Shown piece after piece: positions 41,659-50,957 of a DNA stretch of 64,000 nt. The stretch lies in contig NZ_LMPD01000001.1 in the NCBI RefSeq assembly GCF_001424305.1, forward strand, positions 1,012,853-1,076,852, given 5' to 3'. A model generated the notes under the pieces. The model made no database searches. It had not been told where the DNA came from and worked only from the letters and a program-made list of their open reading frames with translations. This DNA is from Pedobacter sp. Leaf176 (lineage in GTDB: Bacteria; Bacteroidota; Bacteroidia; Sphingobacteriales; Sphingobacteriaceae). Every line of letters starts with the position of its first letter. Position 1 is the stretch's first letter. Made by a program: the position numbers and the translations under genes.

Positions 41659-42391
41659 GGATTTTGATCAATTATTTAAAAATGCTTTCGAAAATGCTGA
41701 AATTACCCCATCGAGGGATTTGTGGAGCAGCATAGAAAGTGAAATCGAACCAAAGAAAAAAAGGATTATTCCTGTTTACTGGTTATCTGCAGCAGCAGTT
41801 TTATTAATTGCCACGGTAGGGTTCTTGCTTTATCAGCAGCAGGAAGTTAAACCAAAACAGTTTGCAAGCAACGTTGAGCCGAAAGTAATAAAGCCAGTAA
41901 ATAAGGCGCAAGTTAGTCAGGATTCTGATGAAACGGTTAAGGTTCCAAAAGAACAATTAGAACCAACTTTACCAACTACATTAAAGTCTGTGGACCAAGT
42001 TGCAAAAACTACGGTTAAAGAAAATGCTAAAGTTGTAGAAAAACAAAAAATAGTTATAGCTCCTGAAATGCAGAAACAGGAAACCAGAATTGCGAAGGTA
42101 GAGCAACCGAAAGAAGATATCAAAGCTAAGATTGAGGACGCGGTTTCAAAAGTAAATCAGGAAACCGTATTGGCATCTACCGCAACAGCTTCTAGAATTG
42201 ATGAAGTAATTGAAGATGACAACCAGGTAGAAAGCAAAGGCATTAGAAACGTAGGCGATGTCGTAAACTTAATTGTTAACAAAGTGGATAAAAGGAAAGA
42301 TAAATTTATCCAATTCCGTACAGATGATGATGATTCTTCACTTTCATCGATAAACATCGGGCCTTTTAAGTTTGGAAAAAAGAAAAAATAA
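41639..42391 (+). CDS. Single-pass membrane protein, likely anti-sigma factor
   Basis: This 250-residue protein has a cytoplasmic N-terminus of about 50 residues (FDQLFKNAFENAEITPSRDLWSSIESEIEP), a membrane helix (VYWLSAAAVLLIATVGFLLYQQ) and a long charged Lys/Glu/Val-rich tail of about 180 residues ending RKDKFIQFRTDDDD and FGKKKK. The gene order after a sigma factor and the topology fit an anti-sigma factor, although no zinc motif is visible. I start it at the ATG at 41639; a TTG two codons earlier is the other choice. Confidence 0.75.
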   Translation: MQPIQDKDFDQLFKNAFENAEITPSRDLWSSIESEIEPKKKRIIPVYWLSAAAVLLIATVGFLLYQQQEVKPKQFASNVEPKVIKPVNKAQVSQDSDETVKVPKEQLEPTLPTTLKSVDQVAKTTVKENAKVVEKQKIVIAPEMQKQETRIAKVEQPKEDIKAKIEDAVSKVNQETVLASTATASRIDEVIEDDNQVESKGIRNVGDVVNLIVNKVDKRKDKFIQFRTDDDDSSLSSINIGPFKFGKKKK

Positions 42392-42461
42392 TCAGGATTA
42401 ACCAAGATCAACCAAGATTTCAGGATTATAAGATAAACCAGGATTTAAGGATGGCAAGATA
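42390..42461. repeat. CAGGATT/ACCAAGATC repeats
   Basis: AATCAGGATTAACCAAGATC, AACCAAGATT, TCAGGATTATAAGAT and ACCAGGATTTAAGGAT follow one another right after the stop codon of the membrane protein. The units are of unequal length. Confidence 0.55.
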
Positions 42462-42537
42462 AGTTGTTTAGTCACCTTAAACCAATAATTTACGCATTCA
42501 AAATTCAATCAACCAATCATTCAAACACACACAACAT

Positions 42538-43335
42538 ATGAAACATCTAATTTTTACAACACTTTTGGTAAGCGGGCTTGCCGGTGTTATGGCTCCAGGT
42601 GCTTGTGCACAACAAGATTCAACTATAAAGTACAAGAACAAGAGAGTTCAACTGGCTAAGGATGGTGGAAATATCTACGCAATTGGCACAAAGGATACTA
42701 CTTCTAAAAAAGGTCGCTTTGTAGGTGGAGTTACTTTTACCAGAGTCGATTTAGGTTTCTCAAGATTAATCGATAACGGTGACTTTAACTTATCTCCCAA
42801 TAATGAATTTTTAGATTATAAAGGTGGTAAAACGAGTACATTCTCTTTTGATGTTTTGCAATTCGGCTACCGCTTTAACTCCAACTTTAAAGTTTATGTG
42901 GCTGGTGGTTTTGACTGGACTTTAATCAGATTGAGAGATGACATTACCATTCAGAAAAATCAACCGACTTTGACTTACATAAATGAGCCAATCGAATTTT
43001 CTAAAAACCGTTTCTCAAGTAGTTATGTGCACATTCCTTTGAACTTCGAATTCCGTACAGGGGAGAGTAAAAAAGGAAAAAGATTCTACTTTGTTTTAGG
43101 TCCTGAGGTAAGTTTCTTATTAAACGGTAAGGTAAAACAAATTAGCGAAGAACGCGGAAAAGAAAAGCAATATGACAGTTATCATTTCCAATCCGTTCGT
43201 TACGGGGGTACGGTTAGATTTGGTTATGGTGGATTAGGTTTGTTTACCAAATATTATTTCAACGATATGTTTACAACCCCTGCTCAAGCTGGTTTAAGAA
43301 ATATGAGCTTTGGTATTACTTTCGGCTTAAATTAA
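42538..43335 (+). CDS. Outer-membrane beta-barrel protein
   Basis: This 265-residue protein has a signal peptide ending GACAQ near residue 25. The mature part shows strands with VTFTRVDLGFSRLIDNGDF, FSFDVLQFGYRF, FKVYVAGGFDW and VRFGYGGLGLFTKYYF, ending in SFGITFGLN. The pattern fits a porin-like or OmpW-like barrel (DUF3575/PorT type). It lies behind the sigma factor and the membrane protein in the same direction, separated by 146 bases with repeats, and may be a target of the sigma factor. Confidence 0.88.
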   Translation: MKHLIFTTLLVSGLAGVMAPGACAQQDSTIKYKNKRVQLAKDGGNIYAIGTKDTTSKKGRFVGGVTFTRVDLGFSRLIDNGDFNLSPNNEFLDYKGGKTSTFSFDVLQFGYRFNSNFKVYVAGGFDWTLIRLRDDITIQKNQPTLTYINEPIEFSKNRFSSSYVHIPLNFEFRTGESKKGKRFYFVLGPEVSFLLNGKVKQISEERGKEKQYDSYHFQSVRYGGTVRFGYGGLGLFTKYYFNDMFTTPAQAGLRNMSFGITFGLN

Positions 43336-43360
43336 AATACATAACACACAAATCAATTCA

Positions 43361-43394
43361 AATCCTGTTTCGGTTAGGCGGAACAGGATTTTTT
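43361..43394 (+). terminator. Rho-independent terminator of the beta-barrel gene
   Basis: AATCCTGTT (43361-43369) and AACAGGATT (43382-43390) form a 9-bp stem, followed by six T residues. It lies 25 bases after the stop. Confidence 0.85.
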
Positions 43395-43397
43395 GTT

Positions 43398-43814
43398 TTA
43401 TAGTGTTTTTAAAAACATACCTGGCGTTAAAACGCTTAAATTACTCTTTTTATAATCTTTGATGTTTCTGGTAACTATAGCATTTATATTGCCTTTATTT
43501 TCAGCCGAAAAATTTTGGAGTGCATCTTCAAAATCCATGAATTCAGAATCGATTGAAGCCAAAATAACGTTTTTGTCAATTATTAAAATATCTAAAAAAG
43601 AAAGTAATATCTTAAAGTCGGACAAAATATCTTTATGACTAAAGTGTTTTCTCAATAAATAATACGTGTTGGCTATTATTGAACCTGAAACATAACCATT
43701 AACTTTTTGGTTGACACATAAATTCAAAATTTTTGATGAATCAATAAAAAATGGTTCTCGTTTCAGAAAAAAATCAAGTAAAATATCAGAATCAATTAGA
43801 ATGTTAACTTTCAT
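43398..43814 (-). CDS. PIN-domain toxin (VapC-like)
   Basis: This 138-residue ribonuclease-fold toxin has the acidic residues Asp8 and Asp10 in LIDSDILLDFF, a central Asp/Glu pair in FEDALQNFSAE and VTRNIKDYKKS at the end, all typical PIN-domain positions. It is encoded behind the antitoxin gene with an 11-base overlap. VapC toxins cut tRNA or rRNA at specific sites. Confidence 0.92.
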   Translation of the reverse strand: MKVNILIDSDILLDFFLKREPFFIDSSKILNLCVNQKVNGYVSGSIIANTYYLLRKHFSHKDILSDFKILLSFLDILIIDKNVILASIDSEFMDFEDALQNFSAENKGNINAIVTRNIKDYKKSNLSVLTPGMFLKTL

Positions 43815-44088
43815 TATTATTTAAATATTTTTGATATTTCTCATCTTTGATTTTTTCCAGTTCTTTTTTATAGTCGTAATCATCGGGTAAATTTACTTTC
43901 GGACGAAGCATCAAAGACTTTATGACCGGTGAAAGTTCATCGTCCTTGCTTACAACTTTTTCCTTTTTAGTTACAGCTTTAAGGTAATTCTCTACCACTG
44001 CAGATAAACTCCGGCCTTGCTTTTCTGCATAAGCCTTTGCCTGCTTAATGACAGATTCGTCTATTGTTAATGTTAGCTTAGTATTCAT
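43804..44088 (-). CDS. Ribbon-helix-helix antitoxin for the PIN toxin (VapB-like)
   Basis: This 94-residue protein begins MNTKLTLTIDESVIKQAKAY and continues AEKQGRSLSAVVENYL, an RHH DNA-binding pattern (DUF6364 type). The rest is Lys/Asp-rich and likely binds the toxin. It is first in the operon. Upstream there is a perfect AATTGACGTCAATT palindrome where it could bind to repress its own promoter. Confidence 0.92.
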   Translation of the reverse strand: MNTKLTLTIDESVIKQAKAYAEKQGRSLSAVVENYLKAVTKKEKVVSKDDELSPVIKSLMLRPKVNLPDDYDYKKELEKIKDEKYQKYLNNNES

Positions 44089-44099
44089 AATCTTCTAAT

Positions 44100-44113
44100 A
44101 ATTGACGTCAATT
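44100..44113. promoter_or_regulatory. Candidate operator AATTGACGTCAATT of the VapBC operon
   Basis: A 14-bp perfect palindrome lies between the promoter and the antitoxin start (44088). This is the classic place for autorepression by a RHH antitoxin. Confidence 0.6.
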
Positions 44114-44123
44114 CATCTTGATA

Positions 44124-44154
44124 TAAAGATACGTTGATATATTTACACGTGCAA
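44124..44154 (-). promoter_or_regulatory. Promoter of the VapBC operon (TTG-N20-TATCTTTA)
   Basis: On the minus strand TTG (44152-44154) and TATCTTTA (44124-44131) are spaced by 20 bases, near the Bacteroidota consensus. The -33 TTG overlaps a CACGTG palindrome. Confidence 0.55.
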
Positions 44155-44176
44155 ATTTTATTTGAACTACACGTGT
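44146..44176. promoter_or_regulatory. Two CACGTG palindromes upstream of VapBC and the ABC gene
   Basis: CACGTG occurs at 44146-44151 and 44170-44175, the second inside ACACGTGT. The two centres are 24 bases apart. They could be operator sites for VapBC or for the divergent ABC ATPase gene at 44232. Confidence 0.4.
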
Positions 44177-44189
44177 GATATTCTTTTGT

Positions 44190-44223
44190 TTAAAGCTTTA
44201 GTCTTTCTGCTTTAAGCTTTATA
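44190..44223 (-). repeat. Heptad repeat array
   Basis: In sevens: GCTTTAG TCTTTCT GCTTTAA GCTTTAT, the inverted form of the AAAG heptads at 152-215. It ends eight bases before the ABC ATPase gene. Confidence 0.65.
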
Positions 44224-44231
44224 TTTACTTC

Positions 44232-45224
44232 GTGAGCGATAATATAATCAGCGTTAAAAATTTAACCAAGCAGTACCAAGCTGAACAGGCCGGAGGTATT
44301 AAGAATATTAGTTTTGATATTAAAGCAGGAGATGTTGTAGCCATTATTGGTGAAAGCGGAAGTGGAAAATCAACTTTGTTGAAATCTATTTACGGTTTAT
44401 TGAAAACCGATGAGGGCGAGATCTTTTTTGAAGAACAAAGAATTAAAGGCCCTGACGAGCAGTTGATACCCGGGCACAAGCAAATGAAAATGGTTACTCA
44501 AGATTTTTCATTGAATATTTACGCTAAAGTTTACGATAATATTGCCTCACAGCTATCGAATACTGATCTGAAAACCAAGGCTGAAAGAACTTTGGCTATC
44601 ATGGAGCATCTACGGATTCTTCCATTGCAAAACAAAAAAATAATAGAACTTAGCGGTGGCGAGCAACAGCGTGTAGCCATAGCAAAGGCCATGGTTGCTG
44701 ATACAAAAGTTTTATTACTGGATGAACCTTTTAGTCAGGTTGACGCCTTACTTAAAAACCAACTTAGGGCAGATATAAAACGTGTTGCAGCAGAAACTGG
44801 TGTAACTGTTGTGGTTGTTTCTCACGACCCTGCTGATGGCTTATTCCTGGCTGACCAATTACTGATTTTGCGAAATGGCGAACTCCTTCAAACCGGTAGG
44901 CCTATCGATATTTACCAAAATCCAAAACACATATATACTGCTCAGATTTTAGGCAATGCAATTGTATTATCACGTGGCGATGCGGAGAAACTTGGCTTAA
45001 AAACTTTTGCCGGAAATGTGGTTTTCTACCCGGAATGGGCAGAAATCAGCAATAATTGGAGTAGTAGACGTTTTGAAGTAAAAGATGTTTATTACAAAGG
45101 ATTTTATGATGAGTTGCTGTTAGAAAGAAATGGCGTCAGTGTTCGGGCACTACAGTTGAACAGAGGTGAACATAAAAAAAACGACTATGTTCAATTGAAC
45201 ATCAGTCGTTTTTTAGAGTTTTGA
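44232..45224 (+). CDS. Stand-alone ABC transporter ATPase (PotA/MalK type)
   Basis: This 330-residue ATPase starts with GTG. Walker A is IGESGSGKSTLLK, the signature LSGGEQQRVAIAKAM, and Walker B VLLLDEPFSQVD. The NBD is followed by about 100 residues of a small beta domain as in importers (ILRNGELLQTGRPIDIY, then FAGNVVFYPEWAEI). No permease or binding protein is adjacent. The order VapBC - ABC with shared upstream sites is by position only. Confidence 0.85.
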   Translation: MSDNIISVKNLTKQYQAEQAGGIKNISFDIKAGDVVAIIGESGSGKSTLLKSIYGLLKTDEGEIFFEEQRIKGPDEQLIPGHKQMKMVTQDFSLNIYAKVYDNIASQLSNTDLKTKAERTLAIMEHLRILPLQNKKIIELSGGEQQRVAIAKAMVADTKVLLLDEPFSQVDALLKNQLRADIKRVAAETGVTVVVVSHDPADGLFLADQLLILRNGELLQTGRPIDIYQNPKHIYTAQILGNAIVLSRGDAEKLGLKTFAGNVVFYPEWAEISNNWSSRRFEVKDVYYKGFYDELLLERNGVSVRALQLNRGEHKKNDYVQLNISRFLEF

Positions 45225-45233
45225 ACCTATTAA

Positions 45234-45644
45234 TTAATTTACAAATTCAGATGGAATTACCACAACTTTAACAAGTATACGATAGTTCGGTCTAACCGAA
45301 CTGTTTAAATTCCTGCTATCCTGAACATCAAATGTTATACCTCCACTGAAAAGCTCATAGCTATAAACCGTATAATTAAATGTGTAAGGAAGTTGAACAT
45401 CGCTATTGTCACTAGTCGGATGAGTAAAATAAACCAATACGCCTTCATCATCCAAAGTTACGCCATCGAATTCAGGTTTATTCCAAGTAAATGAATATGT
45501 GCCATTAGAATTTTGAACCCATTGGTTTGGCTCAATGTAGCGATTATAAGTTTTAGCTGATGGCGGGTAAACAATGGTGTCTTTTTTGCATGAGGCCAAA
45601 CCTAGTGTGGCAATGCAAAGAAATAGAATAGTAAGTTTTCTCAT
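45234..45644 (-). CDS. Small lipoprotein of unknown function
   Basis: This 136-residue protein has a lipobox with Cys19 (GLASC) followed by KKDTIVYPP. Later segments (PNQWVQNSNGTYSFTWNKPE, DQPYTFNYTVYSYELF-like strands) are beta-rich. It converges with the ABC gene, with only nine bases between. No family is recognised. Confidence 0.75.
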   Translation of the reverse strand: MRKLTILFLCIATLGLASCKKDTIVYPPSAKTYNRYIEPNQWVQNSNGTYSFTWNKPEFDGVTLDDEGVLVYFTHPTSDNSDVQLPYTFNYTVYSYELFSGGITFDVQDSRNLNSSVRPNYRILVKVVVIPSEFVN

Positions 45645-45779
45645 GTTGATAAGTTTTTATTTGTGTGTGTTGTGCATAATACAAAACAACTGCCAAAAAT
45701 GCATAAACACACAAAGTGGATTAATAATTGTTTATTGAGTGCAGCACAACATTGAAAATTGAATTAATTCATTCTGATA

Positions 45780-46340
45780 ATGAGAATAATTTTTAGAGTT
45801 TTACCTTGGGTAATTTTATTAATTGCAGGTTATTTTTTCATCTCCAAAAAGTTCAGCATCAACACCTCCGTGGAAAGTAAACATCAGCTTTTGGTGGAGA
45901 AAATCGAGGCTATTGGCAAATTGGAACTGGTTCGCTATCAGATTAGTGATGTTTTGGAGCATAAAAACAAAACGGATTTTTTGCCTGAGGCAAGCGTTTT
46001 GCTCATCGTTAAGGCGGAGGCTGTCGGTTGTATAGACCTTACCAAAATTAACCGTGATGATATTGAAGTAAGTGCAGATACAGCTGTAGTAAATTTGCCA
46101 CAACCTGAAATTTGTTACGTAAAAATCGACCATAAAAACTCCAGGGTTTATGATACAAAAATGGCTTATTTCCGCGAAGCCAAACTGGTTGACGAAGCTT
46201 ATAAAGCAGCAGAACAAAAGATAACATCTGAAGTAAAAAAATCGGATATTTTGGCGCAAACTAAAACCAATGCTATCAACGTGTTGAAACCAATAATTGA
46301 GGGTTTGGGTTATAAGAATGTTAGGTTAACTTTCGATTGA
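45780..46340 (+). CDS. DUF4230-domain protein
   Basis: This 186-residue protein has an N-terminal membrane anchor (IIFRVLPWVILLIAGYFFI) and a single DUF4230 domain (LVEKIEAIGKLELVRYQISD, FLPEASVLLIVKAEAVGCIDL). The domain is widespread in Bacteroidota and Firmicutes; function unknown. It is monocistronic, convergent with the cupin gene. Confidence 0.85.
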   Translation: MRIIFRVLPWVILLIAGYFFISKKFSINTSVESKHQLLVEKIEAIGKLELVRYQISDVLEHKNKTDFLPEASVLLIVKAEAVGCIDLTKINRDDIEVSADTAVVNLPQPEICYVKIDHKNSRVYDTKMAYFREAKLVDEAYKAAEQKITSEVKKSDILAQTKTNAINVLKPIIEGLGYKNVRLTFD

Positions 46341-46351
46341 CAGATAGGCTT

Positions 46352-46416
46352 TACCACCTAAGAAACCTTAGAGCAATAAGTATATTAGGATGATAACTTA
46401 GATGTCTGAGGTGGTA
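46352..46416. repeat. TACCACCTAAGA inverted repeat
   Basis: TACCACCTAAGA at 46352-46363 and TCTGAGGTGGTA at 46405-46416 are inverted with one mismatch; a 41-base loop with CTTAGA and AACCTTAGAG lies between. There is no T run at either side, so it does not look like a terminator. It lies between convergent genes. Confidence 0.6.
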
Positions 46417-46424
46417 GGAAAAAA

Positions 46425-46772
46425 TTATAGAAAATCTTTACGATGTGGATTGAAAATATCGATTAGTAAACCCGCCTCCAGGCAAACTACACCATGAAAA
46501 ACATTTGATGGGGCAAAGAAAACATCACCCTCGTTAAGAATTTTTTTACCATTACCCATGGTCACTTCGAAACTTCCTTTGGCAACATAACTAACTTGTA
46601 GGTGGGGATGATTGTGAATGGTTCCAATGGCATCTTTCTCAAATGCTACCTTAACAAGCATCAAGTTGTCATCAAAAGGCATTACCTTACGTTTAACGCC
46701 TCCGCCTAGTTCTTCCCAATCGATGTCGTTATCTTTTATTAAGGTTTTATTTGTTAAATCTTTAAAGTTCAT
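46425..46772 (-). CDS. Small cupin-domain protein
   Basis: This 115-residue single-cupin protein has metal-binding His in TIHNHPHLQVSYVAKGSFEV and the second cupin motif GDVFFAPSNVFHGVV. Conserved positions match the family of small cupins without a known substrate. It is the last gene of the long minus-strand locus, 159 bases after ilvA. Confidence 0.85.
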   Translation of the reverse strand: MNFKDLTNKTLIKDNDIDWEELGGGVKRKVMPFDDNLMLVKVAFEKDAIGTIHNHPHLQVSYVAKGSFEVTMGNGKKILNEGDVFFAPSNVFHGVVCLEAGLLIDIFNPHRKDFL

Positions 46773-46798
46773 TTTTATAAGTTCTGTTATAGAAAAAA

Positions 46799-46870
46799 CG
46801 TCATCTCGACTGAAACGCAGTGGAATGGAGAGATCTTTGATTGATTTCTCAACTTCGCTGCGCTCCGCTC
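46799..46870. repeat. TCATCTCGACTGAAACGCAG dispersed repeat
   Basis: CGTCATCTCGACTGAAACGC with a loosely inverted CAACTTCGCTGCGCTCCGCTC forms a broken palindrome. The related copy is at 58894-58968. Confidence 0.7.
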
Positions 46871-46931
46871 CAAAGGACGGGCATACTTTTTGCGATCTTT
46901 GCGAAAAATTTAGCGTTCTTTGCGGTAAGCT

Positions 46932-48182
46932 TTAAACCAAATATTCAAACAAAGTCTGGTCTTGATTTAACTCGATTATCTCGAACTTAAAATCTTTCAT
47001 GCGTTGCAATAAACTGGCATAATCGTTTTTGTTCGAAAGTTCAATTCCAACCAAAGCAGGGCCATTTTCTTTATTCGTTTTTTTTATAAACTCGAAGCGT
47101 GTAATATCATCCTGCGGACCTAAAACCTCGTTTACAAATAGTTTTAAAGCACCCGGACGCTGAGGGAAGCGTACAATAAAATAATGTTTCAAGCCCTCAA
47201 AAAGCAGAGATTTTTCCTTAATCTCCTGCATGCGTTCGATGTCGTTATTGCCGCCGCTAATTACACACACTACATTTTTGCCAATGATTTGGTCCTTAAC
47301 CTGTTCTAATGCAGCCACAGATAGTGCGCCGGCAGGCTCAACCACAATTGCATCTTCATTATAAAGCTTCAAAATAGTGGTGCAAATTTGTCCTTCGGGA
47401 ATTAAATAAGTGGAACTTAAAAGCTCCTGGCAATATTGATAGGTTATCCAGCCCATTCGCTTTACCGCGGCACCATCAACAAAACGCTCAATATTTTCAA
47501 CCGTTATGGGTCCGCCGTTTTTTAGCGCCTCGCTTAGCGATGGTGCACCCATCGGTTCTACGCCGAAAATTTTAACAGCAGGTTTTACCGTTTGCAGGTA
47601 CGCGCTAACGCCGGATGCCAAACCACCACCGCCAACAGGTACAATTATCGCATCTAACTCAGGTAAATCTTCAAAGATTTCCATAGCAACAGTCGCCTGT
47701 CCCTCAATAACTTTGTCATCATCAAAAGGGGGAATAAATGTCGACGCTTTTTCTTCACAATAAATCAACGCTTCTTTCAAACAGTCGTCGAAAGTATCGC
47801 CCACTAAAATTATTTCGATGTTGTCGCCCCCAAACATGTTTACCTGTTTGATTTTTTGTTTGGGCGTTATTTCAGGCATAAAAATTACGCCTTTAATACC
47901 CAGCTTTTTACAAGAATAAGCAACACCTTGCGCGTGGTTTCCAGCACTTGCACAAACCACACCATTTACTAAAGCACATTCTTGCAACTGGCTGATTTTG
48001 TTGTAGGCTCCACGAAGTTTGTAGGAGCGTACGATCTGCAAGTCCTCTCGTTTTAAATAAATGTTGGCGTGGTACTGAGCAGAAAGGCTGGCGTTAAACT
48101 CTAAGGGCGTACGTTTTACCACCCCGTTAAGTCGTTGAGATGCAGCATTAAAATCTAATGTACCCGGTTTTGTTGTATTCAT
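46932..48182 (-). CDS. ilvA: Threonine ammonia-lyase IlvA
   Basis: This 416-residue PLP enzyme makes 2-oxobutanoate for isoleucine synthesis. The PLP lysine is Lys55 in RSYKLRGAYNKI; VPVGGGGLASG binds the phosphate. The C-terminal region (about 325-416) is a single regulatory ACT-like unit, as in biosynthetic enzymes of this shorter type. It belongs to the leu-ilv locus. Confidence 0.96.
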   Translation of the reverse strand: MNTTKPGTLDFNAASQRLNGVVKRTPLEFNASLSAQYHANIYLKREDLQIVRSYKLRGAYNKISQLQECALVNGVVCASAGNHAQGVAYSCKKLGIKGVIFMPEITPKQKIKQVNMFGGDNIEIILVGDTFDDCLKEALIYCEEKASTFIPPFDDDKVIEGQATVAMEIFEDLPELDAIIVPVGGGGLASGVSAYLQTVKPAVKIFGVEPMGAPSLSEALKNGGPITVENIERFVDGAAVKRMGWITYQYCQELLSSTYLIPEGQICTTILKLYNEDAIVVEPAGALSVAALEQVKDQIIGKNVVCVISGGNNDIERMQEIKEKSLLFEGLKHYFIVRFPQRPGALKLFVNEVLGPQDDITRFEFIKKTNKENGPALVGIELSNKNDYASLLQRMKDFKFEIIELNQDQTLFEYLV

Positions 48183-48203
48183 TTTTATTTGTCAAGGGGC
48201 GAT

Positions 48204-48245
48204 TAAAAGTATCAAGATTTTAGTATCAAGTATCAAGATATTTAT
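48204..48245 (-). repeat. Heptad repeat array between ilvA and leuA
   Basis: In sevens: AGTATCA AGATTTT AGTATCA AGTATCA AGATATT. The same words, inverted, form the right arm at 31996-32037. Confidence 0.75.
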
Positions 48246-48336
48246 CGCTTATAAGATAATTATTGCTGTTTCTGTGAGTTTTGACGATTATAATTTAATT
48301 TTCAAATCTCATTTCTCACTGCCGTTTTCCAGCTTT

Positions 48337-49842
48337 CTACAAAAACTTGTTAATCGCATCCAGATATGCATTTGCAGATGCCTTAACAATGTCCGTACTG
48401 AAACCGAACCCTACAAAAGATTTTCCTTGGTAATCCACCTTCATATTCACTTTACTCACATCATCACTTCCACCGTGCATTGCCTGAATAGCAAATTCTT
48501 TAAGCGTTATGTCTTTATCAATGATGCTCACAATTGCATTTATTGTGGCGTCAACCGGACCATTTCCTTCAGCTTTTGCTTCTTTAACAACACCTTCATA
48601 TTGCAATTTAATGTTTGCGGTAGGTTTTTCCTGATCGCCACAAACGACCTGAAGTAAGTTTAATTTGTAACCATTTTTGTACGATTCAATTTCGCCATCA
48701 CTCATTAAGAAAAGTAAATCATCATCTGTAATGTCTTTTTTTTCATCTGCTAAAACCAGGAAACGTTCATAAACATCATCGATGTTAATTTTATTAATGT
48801 CGTAATCTAAACGTTCTAAGTGGTGCTTTAAAGCATGACGACCACTTCTTGCGGTTAGTATGATGTCAGCGCTATTTAAACCAACATCTTCCGGATTGAT
48901 AATTTCATAATTTTCACGATGTTTTAAGAATCCATCCTGATGAATACCGGAGCTGTGAGCAAAAGCATTTTTTCCAACAATTGCCTTATTTGGCTGAACA
49001 GGCATGTGCATCATTCGGCTTACCATTCCACTAATTTCGGTGAAATGTTTGCTATTGATGCCTGTATATAAACCCAAACTGTGGGTTTTTAAAATCATCG
49101 ACACTTCTTCAAGTGCAGTGTTTCCTGCTCGCTCACCGATACCGTTAATGGTACATTCAATTTGACGGGCACCATTCACTACACCTGCAATGCTGTTTGC
49201 TGTTGCCAAACCTAAATCGTTATGGCAATGTACAGAGATAATGGCCTGGTCGATATTTTTTACGTTTTCTTTAAGGTAAAGAATTTTAGAACCGTATTGG
49301 TCAGGCATGCAATAGCCATTTGTATCTGGTATGTTTACAACCGTTGCACCAGCAGTAATTACTGCCTCAATCATCTGAGCCAAGAATTCATTATCCGCTC
49401 TCCCGGCATCTTCCGCATAAAATTCAACATCTTCTACAAATTTCTTTGCATATCTTACCGCCTCAACTGCTCTTTCTAAAATCTTCTCGCGGGTGCTGTT
49501 AAATTTGTATTTAATGTGCATATCAGAAGATCCAATTCCAGTATGGATGCGTGGATATTTTGCGTATTGTAAAGACTCTGCCGCAACATCTATATCCCCT
49601 TTTATTGCACGTGTTAGCGCACAAATGGTTGGGTTTTTTATTGCTTTAGATAACTCGACCACACTTTGAAAATCGCCTGGACTCGAAATAGGAAAACCTG
49701 CCTCAATTACATCAACGCCAAGTAATTCCAAAGCTTTAGCGATTTCAATTTTTTGGTTGGTGTCTAATTGGCAACCTGGAACCTGTTCTCCATCACGCAA
49801 GGTGGTGTCGAAAATATATACTTTATTGGGATCGTGTATCAT
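48337..49842 (-). CDS. leuA: 2-isopropylmalate synthase LeuA
   Basis: This 501-residue enzyme condenses acetyl-CoA with 2-oxoisovalerate, the committed step of leucine synthesis. The catalytic barrel begins [18 protein letters not shown] and contains [13 protein letters not shown] and the HSSGIHQDG block. The C-terminal regulatory dimer domain runs from about 390 and is expected to bind leucine. Its ATG overlaps the leuB stop by one base. Confidence 0.97.
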   Translation of the reverse strand: MIHDPNKVYIFDTTLRDGEQVPGCQLDTNQKIEIAKALELLGVDVIEAGFPISSPGDFQSVVELSKAIKNPTICALTRAIKGDIDVAAESLQYAKYPRIHTGIGSSDMHIKYKFNSTREKILERAVEAVRYAKKFVEDVEFYAEDAGRADNEFLAQMIEAVITAGATVVNIPDTNGYCMPDQYGSKILYLKENVKNIDQAIISVHCHNDLGLATANSIAGVVNGARQIECTINGIGERAGNTALEEVSMILKTHSLGLYTGINSKHFTEISGMVSRMMHMPVQPNKAIVGKNAFAHSSGIHQDGFLKHRENYEIINPEDVGLNSADIILTARSGRHALKHHLERLDYDINKINIDDVYERFLVLADEKKDITDDDLLFLMSDGEIESYKNGYKLNLLQVVCGDQEKPTANIKLQYEGVVKEAKAEGNGPVDATINAIVSIIDKDITLKEFAIQAMHGGSDDVSKVNMKVDYQGKSFVGFGFSTDIVKASANAYLDAINKFL

Positions 49843-50942
49843 TATGCTTGGGGGATTGTAGTTGATTTTTGTGATAAAAATTTTAATACCAATTTACCCA
49901 TCTCGGCGGTGCCTAAAACTTTAAATCGGTTGGTGGTCTGGTCGGCAATATCATGTGTTCTGAAACCTTCTTTCAAGACTTCGTCAACAGTATCAACCAA
50001 TAATTTGGCTTCCTCTTTTAGGCCGAAACCAATTTCGAGCATTAGCGCTGCCGATAGGATAGAGGCCAGTGGATTTGCCAAATCTTTTCCGGTAATATCG
50101 TGTGCCGAACCATGAATAGGCTCGAAGAAACCAGTGCTTTCACCAACCGATGCAGAAGCCAGCATACCCATTGAGCCCGCAATTTGCGAGGCTTCATCTG
50201 TTAGGATATCGCCAAATAGATTTGCCGTTAACACCACATCGAATTTCTTCGGATTTTTAATCAATTGCATCGCCGCGTTATCAATAAACATGTGCTCGGT
50301 TTCCACATCAGGATATTGTTTTGCAATTTCCTGAACGGTTTCACGCCATAAACGGGAACTTTCTAATACGTTCGCTTTATCTACCGAACATAATCTTTTA
50401 TTGCGTTGTTGCGCAGCCTGATAAGCTTTATGGGCAATACGCTCCACCTCGTAACGGTGGTAAATCATTAAATCTGAAGCTGTATTCCTGTCTTCGGAAC
50501 GGATTTTTTCGCCGAAATAAACGTCGCCAGTTAGCTCGCGAAAAAATAATATATCAGTTCCCCTCAAAATTTCGGGTTTAATGCTCGATGCCTGAAGAAG
50601 TTCATCAAAAAGTAATATCGGACGGAGGTTAGCAAAAAGACCAAGTTCCTTACGGATTTTTAACAAACCTTGTTCTGGCCTTACTTTTAAACTTGGGTCG
50701 TTATCATATTTCGCATGACCGATGGCTCCGAAAAGGATGGCATCACTTTTTCTGGCTTTTTCTAAAGTCTCATCCGGCAGTGGTTCGCCAGTTACTTCAA
50801 TCGCGGCATGTCCCATTAAAGCCTCATCGAACATAAATTCATGTCCAAAGATTTCAGCAATTTTTTCTAATGCTGCTTTTCCCCATGTGGTAACTTCAGG
50901 TCCAATACCGTCTCCAGGTATTACTAAAATGTTCTTCTTCAT
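49842..50942 (-). CDS. leuB: 3-isopropylmalate dehydrogenase LeuB
   Basis: This enzyme oxidises and decarboxylates 3-isopropylmalate. It begins [17 protein letters not shown] from the ATG at 50942 and has [20 protein letters not shown] and [19 protein letters not shown]. The open frame goes up to 50963, but those seven extra residues are encoded inside a GTCATTGCGAGG repeat, so the later start is better. Length is 366 residues. It belongs to the leu block. Confidence 0.97.
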   Translation of the reverse strand: MKKNILVIPGDGIGPEVTTWGKAALEKIAEIFGHEFMFDEALMGHAAIEVTGEPLPDETLEKARKSDAILFGAIGHAKYDNDPSLKVRPEQGLLKIRKELGLFANLRPILLFDELLQASSIKPEILRGTDILFFRELTGDVYFGEKIRSEDRNTASDLMIYHRYEVERIAHKAYQAAQQRNKRLCSVDKANVLESSRLWRETVQEIAKQYPDVETEHMFIDNAAMQLIKNPKKFDVVLTANLFGDILTDEASQIAGSMGMLASASVGESTGFFEPIHGSAHDITGKDLANPLASILSAALMLEIGFGLKEEAKLLVDTVDEVLKEGFRTHDIADQTTNRFKVLGTAEMGKLVLKFLSQKSTTIPQA

Positions 50943-50957
50943 TGTATTGTATATTGC

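Noticed and set aside
46352..46416. A terminator between the DUF4230 and cupin genes
   Set aside because: The loop is 41 bases long and no T run follows on either strand.
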